DNA of 64,000 bases from Corynebacterium jeikeium (GTDB lineage Bacteria; Actinomycetota; Actinomycetes; Mycobacteriales; Mycobacteriaceae). The notes under the pieces were generated by a model. It ran no database searches, had not been told where the DNA came from, and saw only the letters and a list, made by a program, of their open reading frames with translations. Position numbers and translations under genes: made by a program. Shown here in pieces: positions 58,500-64,000 of this stretch (position 1 is the stretch's first letter; the number at the start of each line of letters is the position of its first letter). The DNA is taken from contig NZ_JFCH01000035.1 in the NCBI RefSeq assembly GCF_000738175.1, positions 36,677-100,676 of the forward strand, read 5' to 3'.

Positions 58500-58855
58500 G
58501 TTCGCGGCAGTTCGCGCCACTCCACGGTCAGCGCGCTGGCGCGGGTGGCACGTTCGGCAAGAAACTCGTAGAGGTTCTGTGTGCCGTCCTCGATTCCGTC
58601 GGCCACGTCCTCACCGGCGGAGGTGATGTCCACCAGCGCCGGGCCGGACGTGTCGTCGGGGTTGACCAGCTCGGCGCCCCAGCCTCCTTCGCCCCGCCGG
58701 CCGCCCTCATCCGCAGAGAGGGTACGGAGCCAGGCTTCGGCTGAAGTGTGGGCGTCATCACCAAAAAGAGTGGCGCGAACAGTGGCGGGCGTGCCGTCAT
58801 TGCCGGGCGGGGTGCCCCAGAGCCAGTCCAGGTTTACGCGATATGGAGAGAGAAT
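58496..58855 (-). CDS. Hypothetical protein with a probable ATT start codon
   Basis: The frame gives about 119 residues (SPYRVNLDWLWGTPPGNDG near the start; ALVDITSAGEDVADGIEDG later). No ATG, GTG or TTG occurs in frame near the start: the nearest upstream ATG is at 59011, inside the opposing DUF1707 gene. An AAAGGAG site (58862-58868) sits 6 bases before an in-frame ATT at 58853-58855, which I take as the start. A TGACGCC motif copy lies at 58751-58770. Function unknown. Confidence 0.6.
   Translation of the reverse strand: MLSPYRVNLDWLWGTPPGNDGTPATVRATLFGDDAHTSAEAWLRTLSADEGGRRGEGGWGAELVNPDDTSGPALVDITSAGEDVADGIEDGTQNLYEFLAERATRASALTVEWRELPRT
58751..58770 (-). repeat. TGACGCC + A-tract motif in the ATT-start gene
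   Basis: GGCGTCATCACCAAAAAGAG on the plus strand; coding strand T-tract then TGACGCC. Confidence 0.5.
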
Positions 58856-58882
58856 GGCGGACTCCTTTAGTAGGGTAAAACC

Positions 58883-59575
58883 ATGAGTGAATACAAGGAC
58901 AAGCGCTGCACCGACCAGGAACGATCCGCCGCCGTAGACGCGCTGTCCAAGGCGATGGCCGATGGTCAGCTGACTATCGCAGAGTTCGACGAGAGGTCGG
59001 GCCAGGCGCATGCTGCAACCCAGCGTAGCGAGTTAGTGGACTTGCTCGATGATCTGGTGGATGAGCCTGCGGGGGTACTCTTTGGACCTGGCTCGAGCAC
59101 TGCGGTTGCGCACCGCGCGCCGAGTGACGTGGAGTGGGCTGCTCACCAAGCTTCGGACGCCCAACGCCACCGTGAAATGGTACTTGCGCGGTCGCGGTCG
59201 CTGGTGACTGGCAGGGGTTCCGAGACAGGTTTCAGCCTGGCGATATTCGGCGGAGTAACGAAGGCGGCGTGGCAGGTACCGAAGGCTCACTGGAACTTCA
59301 ATATCTTCGGAGGTTCGGACTTTGACCTGCGGGAATGCCGGTTCAGCGATCCGGTGACCACGCTGTGGCTGAATAGCTGCTTTGGTGGCGCGGATGTGCT
59401 GGTGCCGGAGGGCGTGCGCGTTGATATGGGTGGCCTTGGCATTTTCGGCGGCAACGAGCTGGTGGTGGAAAACGGTGCGATCCACCCGGGCAGCTTGCCG
59501 GAGGACGCTCCCCTGCTGTTGATCCGCGGGCTGTCGATTTTCGGCGGCGTGACCGTGAAGGTTGTGCGGGGTTAG
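58883..59575 (+). CDS. DUF1707 / LiaF-like domain protein
   Basis: A 230-residue soluble protein. The N-terminal DUF1707 domain (about 6-62) reads CTDQERSAAVDALSKAMADGQLTIAEFDERSGQAHAATQRSELVDLLDDL. The C-terminal half (about 115-230) is made of repeated beta-strand turns with I/S-I-F-G-G units (LAIFGGVTK, FNIFGGSDF, LGIFGGNEL, LSIFGGVTV), like LiaF/DUF2154 cell-envelope stress domains. Only 27 bases separate it from the divergent ATT-start gene, so the two promoters must overlap coding sequence. Possible role in envelope stress, inferred only. Confidence 0.88.
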   Translation: MSEYKDKRCTDQERSAAVDALSKAMADGQLTIAEFDERSGQAHAATQRSELVDLLDDLVDEPAGVLFGPGSSTAVAHRAPSDVEWAAHQASDAQRHREMVLARSRSLVTGRGSETGFSLAIFGGVTKAAWQVPKAHWNFNIFGGSDFDLRECRFSDPVTTLWLNSCFGGADVLVPEGVRVDMGGLGIFGGNELVVENGAIHPGSLPEDAPLLLIRGLSIFGGVTVKVVRG

Positions 59576-59628
59576 GGGTAACGCACCATTAACCCCCTAC
59601 CTGCATTTGCTCTTCGACAACGAAGATT

Positions 59629-60585
59629 ATGAAGAATTTAGAGACCACGGAATCCACCAAACCGTTCACCGAAAGGGGCATGCCTACCCACCAACAACTT
59701 GTTGTACCAATTTTGAAGGCTATAGCGGGTCTGGGTGGTTCCGCCCGAGTGCAAGAGATTGTTGACGAAGTACTCGAGCTCCTTCCAAACTCAGAAGCTC
59801 TTCTAGAGATGAAATATCAAGGAGATACAAGACCACCGGTGTTAATTAACCGGATTGCGTGGGGCAGATCGACCGCGAAGCGAATTGGAGCCTTGGAACA
59901 GCCGGACCAGGGAGTATATCTGCTCACCGAAATTGGGGAGAAAATTCTCAAGCTTCCTGAAGACGAGCGATTCCCTATGGTCCAGGAACTTGACCGTGAG
60001 GCATCCCGAGTTTTGCGTGAGCAGAAGAAGCTCAAGCAGAAGACTAAGGTTTCTCAGCAAACGGAGGACGACCCTGACGAGGAGATCCTAACGGAATCCA
60101 GCGTGGAGGCTCAGGAACGTGATTGGAAGAGTCAGCTATTAGAACGGCTACATCAGCTTCCACCTGAAGGTTTCGAGAAATTTGTTATCTATTTGCTCCG
60201 CCGACAAGGCCTACAACTTCAGCACACAGGCAGTTCCGGAGACGAAGGGGTGGATGCGATCGGTACGGCACCTTTGAGTTCGGTTCTCTCGTCCCGAGTG
60301 GCCGTGCAGATCAAGCGCTACGCGCCCGAGGGCAAACCTATTGGGCGGGAAACCGTAGCACTCTTCCAGCGTGATGCGCAGACAAAGGGCGCTGAGCGAG
60401 CAATTATTGTGACGCTAAGCCGGTTCACAGAGCCAGCCCGCAAGGCTGCCACCTCCACCGTCCCAACAGTGGATTTGATTAGCGGTGACCGCCTTGCAGA
60501 GCTCATCCGTACTGATGGCGAATCCGGAGTGAAGCTGCGCCCGACGGTGGATCCGCGATGGTTCGATAAATTCGACTGTTCGTAA
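59629..60585 (+). CDS. mrr: Mrr-type restriction endonuclease
   Basis: A 318-residue type IV-like nuclease. The N-terminal winged-helix Mrr_N domain (about 18-105, HQQLVVPILKAIAGLGGSARVQEIVDEV) precedes the catalytic domain (about 165-310). The catalytic residues are GDEGVD with Asp-209 and Q-I-K at 227-229 (VAVQIKRY), plus Glu in EKFVIYLLRRQGL. Such enzymes cut methylated foreign DNA and need no partner methylase; none is present here. An alternative start is the ATG at 59680. It opens the AT-richer region on the right. Confidence 0.92.
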   Translation: MKNLETTESTKPFTERGMPTHQQLVVPILKAIAGLGGSARVQEIVDEVLELLPNSEALLEMKYQGDTRPPVLINRIAWGRSTAKRIGALEQPDQGVYLLTEIGEKILKLPEDERFPMVQELDREASRVLREQKKLKQKTKVSQQTEDDPDEEILTESSVEAQERDWKSQLLERLHQLPPEGFEKFVIYLLRRQGLQLQHTGSSGDEGVDAIGTAPLSSVLSSRVAVQIKRYAPEGKPIGRETVALFQRDAQTKGAERAIIVTLSRFTEPARKAATSTVPTVDLISGDRLAELIRTDGESGVKLRPTVDPRWFDKFDCS

Positions 60586-61114
60586 ACGATACAAGGAATA
60601 CTAACTCAGGTTACTTTTGCACGTTTTAGATATCTTCAAGTCCAATGACATTCAACCATTATCCCCTGAAATCCCCTGCACAGAGACAACATTCGAAAAT
60701 TTCCTCACCAAATCATACTACGAGGCTCACATGGCTAAGTTTTCTAGGGGTTGAGCACTCCAGGAAGACCAAAAAGGTAGACAATCAAATTCTGGACAGA
60801 ATAACTTACCTAAATAGTCAGCATAAGGGACATACCCACGCCATTACACCATGTGGCTCAGGCCTCTTAGCATGAGTTCGTTGACGTCATGATCTCTAAT
60901 GTAATTCCATCATTGAGATACATTCAATCGGCAGTACCCCAAACAAGCAAAAGTACCGCCAGAGTCAGCTTCCCCTATCCCAACGGGCACCCAACTACGA
61001 CAATAGCCTTCCAAATACACTTCACCCAGCTTCTATCATCGTTTACATCAGATTTTTGCCTTAGCGCCCCAAACCAGACCCCACACCCCACCCCACAAAG
61101 AACCACTAAAAGAA
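60586..61114. other. AT-rich intergenic region, no convincing gene
   Basis: Between the mrr stop and the palindromic operator. Short frames at about 60645-60875 and 60889-61134 have no family-like composition and no ribosome sites. The sharp fall in GC compared with the left 59 kb suggests acquired DNA. Confidence 0.6.
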
Positions 61115-61156
61115 TATGTAATCTGATTACATAAATAGACTCATAATAGATATACT
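61115..61156 (+). promoter_or_regulatory. Promoter with palindromic operator upstream of the membrane protein
   Basis: TATGTAATC-T-GATTACATA at 61115-61133 is a perfect 9-1-9 palindrome. It overlaps a possible -35 (TTACAT, 61128-61133) set 17 bases before a -10-like TATACT at 61151-61156. This is the layout of a repressor site, about 75 bases upstream of the gene at 61208. Confidence 0.55.
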
Positions 61157-61207
61157 CTAACAACTCTTGAACAGATCCATAAACGCAAGCAAGAGGATAA
61201 AACCACC

Positions 61208-61897
61208 TTGACAAAACTTTTCAATAAGATAAATCGAAAGCAAACCTCCTACAGAAAGAAGAATCATTCTCACGCACCAATACTGGTGAGGATGATTTCT
61301 TACTTGTTTGTTTTCTGCACCCTAGTTCTATCCACTAAGAACTTCCAGACACAAGACCAAAAAGAAAACGTCACCCCAAAGAGAATTTCTGATAAAGTAA
61401 AATACAACACAGAAAACTCGACACAAGGCCGTAACGCACGCTCCTATTCCAGGGTTAATTTAATTATTTCCGGTTTGGGATTTTCAACCGCTTTTTTATC
61501 TTTTCTCGCAATATTCACATCGGTAACCACCCCTCCGGAAAAGGCAGAATATATAGTAATTGGGACTCTTTGCCTACTGGGGGGAATAATATTTTCTTCT
61601 AGATTTTTCTGGACATGCTTAGCCTCTGCGGAAAACTATACGGTAACCAACGATTCAGATGATTACTCACTGGAGAGGACAACTTTCTTCGCATGGCTTT
61701 GCCTTGTAGTTACATCTTTCCTGCGATCATTTTTCGACATAACGCTCAGGGACCTAGGTCTAGATAATGTAGGAGGCTGGATTGTTGCACTGGCACTATG
61801 GACACCCATTGTTCACATTATTGGGCCAGGCTGGGGAAAACTGAAAGCAATAGACCCTAAAGGTAGACAAATTGTTTGGCCAGATTTTCGTATATAA
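61208..61897 (+). CDS. Hypothetical multi-pass membrane protein
   Basis: A 229-residue basic protein with TTG start preceded by AAGAGG. It has about five hydrophobic helices (about 28-43, 84-107, 113-138, 155-177, 186-205) and a Lys-rich N-terminus. Codon use is AT-rich compared with the core genes, in line with horizontal acquisition. It stands alone behind the 61115-61133 palindrome. No family recognised; a phage- or plasmid-linked inner-membrane protein is possible. Confidence 0.6.
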   Translation: MTKLFNKINRKQTSYRKKNHSHAPILVRMISYLFVFCTLVLSTKNFQTQDQKENVTPKRISDKVKYNTENSTQGRNARSYSRVNLIISGLGFSTAFLSFLAIFTSVTTPPEKAEYIVIGTLCLLGGIIFSSRFFWTCLASAENYTVTNDSDDYSLERTTFFAWLCLVVTSFLRSFFDITLRDLGLDNVGGWIVALALWTPIVHIIGPGWGKLKAIDPKGRQIVWPDFRI

Positions 61898-61971
61898 GCG
61901 GTCGACGAATAGTGCTCCGAAGAGCGAACAAACAATCACGCCCCCCTTCTAGCGTTACTTAACGTACTACT

Positions 61972-62133
61972 ATGACGTTGAGAGTTTTAACTTTTCAGAA
62001 CGACTTGATGCCAATCGATTCAAGATGCCTTCGCTTCGACAAACTCGTCGTTGAAGGTAACTACCGATTGTTTGGCATACGTACACTTCAGTTCTCAGAC
62101 ATATTTCCCGACGCGTATCATGGGCGCGATTAG
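61972..62133 (+). CDS. Small unassigned ORF (53 aa)
   Basis: An ATG-to-TAG frame (begins MTLRVLTFQNDLMPIDSRC, ends DIFPDAYHGRD) with protein-like composition but no clear ribosome site. It may be a remnant of a larger gene, as the following 110 bases have only short broken frames. Confidence 0.25.
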   Translation: MTLRVLTFQNDLMPIDSRCLRFDKLVVEGNYRLFGIRTLQFSDIFPDAYHGRD

Positions 62134-62247
62134 TGAATTATTCCCAGTCGAAACAGCGGGCACCTCACCACCGTCACTACAAACAACCGCGTAGAAACTG
62201 GGCAAAAACCAGCATCCCCATCTACCGCCCCCTTTCTCAACCGCTAA

Positions 62248-62562
62248 GAACTCAACGTTATCGCCACCCGCCTGCACGTCTGCACACACCAATGGATAGA
62301 TACTATCCAACCTGAGACCACCACCCCATACGGCCCGGAGGAACACAACAGCCTCGACACCGTGCTCTCACGCTTTCCCAACCAACAGGAAGGCCTTGCA
62401 TCAGAGGCACAGGAAAGCCTTGATTTCCTCGCCAGCCTTGGGCCAGACGCGGTGACTCCTACCGGCTACCAGACCGTGGATAACGCACACGACAACCAGA
62501 TTGAGAACAAGGCATCAGAGATAGAGGAAGGGCGCGAAGACGGTCAGGACGCCGAACTCTAA
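62248..62562 (+). pseudogene. Remnant of an unidentified gene (C-terminal part)
   Basis: An open frame of 104 codons runs from just after a TAA at 62245-62247 to a stop at 62560-62562, without ATG or GTG until 62362. The product looks like real protein (ATRLHVCTHQWIDTIQPE...PYGPEEHNSLDTVLSRFPNQ) and ends in an acidic tail. A shorter intact protein could start at GTG 62362 (66 aa). I read it as the 3' part of a decayed gene in the island; the family is not recognised. Confidence 0.4.
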
Positions 62563-62604
62563 CCACACCCAAGAACACAGGTCTATTCCTTAGTTAGTGC
62601 TATC

Positions 62605-62697
62605 TCAGAAATCATCAGGGATAGCCTTTTCCAACTCACGCTCTAAATACTCTATGGCTTCTTTCTCGCTCATGCCCTGGCTCATTAACTCATCAAT
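62605..62697 (-). pseudogene. 3' end of a gene cut by the IS3 element
   Basis: The minus strand reads ELMSQGMSEKEAIEYLERE...IPDDF then TGA (stop at 62605-62607), entering directly from the IS end at 62698. This is the C-terminus of a protein whose N-terminal part should lie beyond base 64000. The acidic-helical tail resembles small antitoxin- or DUF-type proteins, but no family can be named from 31 codons. Confidence 0.6.
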
Positions 62698-62714
62698 TGA
62701 AGCGTCCTGGGTTT
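62698..62714 (+). repeat. IS left terminal inverted repeat
   Basis: TGAAGCGTCCTGGGTTT, matching the complement of 63984-64000 exactly; six more bases match with one difference. Confidence 0.92.
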
Positions 62715-62727
62715 GGTTCCGCTTCTT

Positions 62728-63636
62728 TTACGGCCCTGTGTTGATGGGCTCGGTGAGATAGTACCCGGTTTCTACTTCTTGTGGGGTGGCGTAGTCCAAC
62801 GCCTCGTGAAGACGTTTGGTGTTCCACCAGTGCACCCACCGCAGGGTGGCTAGCTCGACTTCTCCTACTGATGTCCACGGGCCTTGAGGATGGATAAGTT
62901 CAGCCTTGTAGAGACCGTTAACAGTCTCGGCCAGCGCGTTGTCATAGGAATCTCCGACTGTGCCGACACTTGGCCGGATCTCGGCTTCGGCCAAAGCAGT
63001 GGAGTACTTCAGTGACACGTACTGACTTCCCCGGTCACTGTGGTGTATCAGCTGGTCGCCGTGGATTCGACCAGCAGTCGTTAATGCATGTTCCAGTGCC
63101 TCCATCGGCAGCGCATCAGTGCGCATCGTAGATCGGGTGGCAACACCGACTATTTTGCGGCTGTAGACGTCAATGACAAACGCGGTGTACGCGAATCCTG
63201 ACAGGGTGCGAACATAGGTAATGTCGGCAACCCAAAGCCTGCCTGGTGCCTGCGCACGAAAGTTTCGGCGCACAAGATCCGGACGATGATCCGGCATTTT
63301 AGGGCTGATCGTGGTCACCGGGGTGCGTCCACGTCGTCGACCAGACACACCTGCAAGTTTCATCAGGCGTGCGGTCTTGTCGCGGCCGATATGAAAGCCC
63401 TCACGGTTCATGGCGTGCCACATCTTGCGGATGCCGTAGACCGAAAAGTTTTCCGCATGGACGCGCTGAATCTCTGGGATAAGCAGGCTATCGCTTAAGG
63501 CCCTCGCACTCGGGGCGCGGGTGGTGGCTTTACGGTAGCCGCGGGAGGTGATGAATCCACGGTCTGCTTGTCGAAGGACACGGCAGATGGCCTCGACCCC
63601 AAATTGCTCCTTGTACTCGTCGATGTAGGAGATCAT
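62728..63636 (-). CDS. IS3 transposase catalytic subunit (OrfB)
   Basis: A 302-residue integrase-core protein. The DDE residues are Asp-138 (WVADITYV), Asp-201 (HHSDRGSQYVS) and Glu-237 (NALAETVNGLYKAELI), with the DD35E spacing. An N-terminal HTH_21-like region (VYGIRKMWHAMNREG) precedes it. Its ATG overlaps the orfA stop (ATGA). It is intact, so the element may still move. Confidence 0.95.
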   Translation of the reverse strand: MISYIDEYKEQFGVEAICRVLRQADRGFITSRGYRKATTRAPSARALSDSLLIPEIQRVHAENFSVYGIRKMWHAMNREGFHIGRDKTARLMKLAGVSGRRRGRTPVTTISPKMPDHRPDLVRRNFRAQAPGRLWVADITYVRTLSGFAYTAFVIDVYSRKIVGVATRSTMRTDALPMEALEHALTTAGRIHGDQLIHHSDRGSQYVSLKYSTALAEAEIRPSVGTVGDSYDNALAETVNGLYKAELIHPQGPWTSVGEVELATLRWVHWWNTKRLHEALDYATPQEVETGYYLTEPINTGP

Positions 63637-63950
63637 CTGGTCGTGGGTCGGTCGAGTTCCGCCGCGAAAAAAGCCGAGGCAGTCTTGAGGATTCTGTTGG
63701 CTCGTTTCAGCTCGCGGTTTTCCCGGCGTAGCCGTTTGAGCTCTTCTTCCATGGTTTCGCCACCTGTTGGTGCCGTCTGCTCATGGGCGACGCTGTCACG
63801 GTACCAGGCGCGTAACGTGTGGTGGGACACGCCAAGAAGCTCCCCGACTTCCTCGTACGCGCGTTGCCGTGAGCAGGACTCCAGACGGACCATCTCTAGG
63901 GCTTGATGGACCGCCTTCTCCTTGAATTCGGCGGAATACTTTCTGGGCAT
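63633..63950 (-). CDS. IS3 transposase OrfA
   Basis: A 105-residue protein with a helix-turn-helix (about 4-55, YSAEFKEKAVHQALEM...GVSHHTLRAWYRD) and a leucine-zipper coiled coil (about 67-90, EEELKRLRRENRELKRANRIL). This is the DNA-binding half; a -1 frameshift would join it to OrfB. Confidence 0.94.
   Translation of the reverse strand: MPRKYSAEFKEKAVHQALEMVRLESCSRQRAYEEVGELLGVSHHTLRAWYRDSVAHEQTAPTGGETMEEELKRLRRENRELKRANRILKTASAFFAAELDRPTTR
63667..63672 (-). other. Putative -1 frameshift site in the IS
   Basis: A run of six T on the coding strand (followed by CGCGG) lies just before the end of orfA. Reading -1 from here runs into orfB without a stop, the usual way IS3 elements make the OrfAB fusion. 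Confidence 0.5.
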
Positions 63951-63983
63951 AGTGCCAATCCTTCCTTAGCAGAGGTAGGAACT

Positions 63984-64000
63984 AAACCCAGGACGCTTCA
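63984..64000 (-). repeat. IS right terminal inverted repeat
   Basis: AAACCCAGGACGCTTCA, the exact complement of 62698-62714, ending on the last base of the window. Confidence 0.92.

Larger units (their letters stand above)
62698..64000. mobile_element. Complete IS3-family insertion sequence
   Basis: 1303-bp element bounded by terminal inverted repeats TGAAGCGTCCTGGGTTT (62698-62714) and its complement (63984-64000), imperfectly extendable to 23 bp. It starts TG and ends CA as IS3 elements do. Two overlapping frames (orfA 63633-63950, orfB 62728-63636) encode the transposase. The right end coincides with the window edge, so the target-site duplication cannot be checked; the left flank is CAAT. 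Confidence 0.92.

Noticed and set aside
58496..59011. 171-codon version of the hypothetical gene starting at ATG 59011
   Set aside because: It would overlap the first 129 bases of the DUF1707 gene on the opposite strand and ignore the AAAGGAG site placed before the ATT.
60645..61134. Two short plus-strand frames (76 and 81 codons) after mrr
   Set aside because: No ribosome sites, no family-like composition, and the second overlaps the palindromic operator.
62095..62346. 83-codon minus-strand frame in the island
   Set aside because: Overlaps the better-looking plus-strand remnant at 62248-62562 and has no ribosome site or motif.

Overview
The window is a high-GC actinobacterial chromosome segment. 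Gene content and order (cdsA-frr-pyrH-tsf-rpsB, DUF2469 beside rnhB, amtB-glnK between ftsY and ffh, a SepIVA homologue beside coaD, an LtbR-type regulator divergent from leuCD) point to Corynebacterium, probably a lipophilic species of the C. jeikeium type. The genus is well supported; the species is inference. I saw no rRNA, tRNA or CRISPR.

Layout. 1-4328: cdsA, frr, pyrH, tsf and rpsB on the minus strand, with a strong terminator between tsf and pyrH. 4329-5370: a gene-poor leader with a DnaA-box hairpin, then a degenerate M23 protein. 5345-9362: yraN-comM-dprA-xerC operon. 9535-11696: rplS, lepB, rnhB, DUF2469. 11810-22152: tex and a glycine-betaine locus with two BCCT transporters flanking betB and a divergent betA. 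22156-31074: trmD, rimM, gdhA, rpsP, ffh, glnK, amtB, ftsY. 31119-40158: a large unknown protein, smc, gtrA, alsT. 40274-50086: a long minus-strand run (mutM, rnc, yceD, sepIVA, coaD, rsmD, small biotinyl protein, recG, DAK/FakA-like, ung, thiL). 50148-55095: a duplicated DUF3515 protein, two structured intergenic repeats, ddl, gpsA, and a MutT1-type Nudix/phosphatase fusion. 55099-58499: leuD, leuC, divergent IclR regulator, CMD-family protein. 58496-59575: a small protein that seems to use an ATT start, divergent from a DUF1707 protein. 59580-64000: an AT-richer accessory tail with a solitary Mrr nuclease, a membrane protein behind a palindromic operator, gene remnants, and a complete IS3-family element whose right end is the last base of the window.

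Functional themes. Most genes are housekeeping: translation, SRP targeting, DNA repair, chromosome segregation, leucine biosynthesis. The betA/betB/BCCT cluster should import choline or betaine and oxidise choline to glycine betaine. Nitrogen control looks altered: the glnD expected after glnK is absent here, and the PII protein has Phe where the modified Tyr-51 should be.

Most unusual signals: the PII/GlnD co-loss; two homologous ~128-bp inverted-repeat units at 51327-51659 whose arms differ in sequence but stay self-complementary; a recurrent DNA motif (T-rich tract + TGACGCC) that falls in different reading frames of unrelated genes; A/T tracts inside genes spelled with codons that are rare for this GC content; and a probable ATT start codon.
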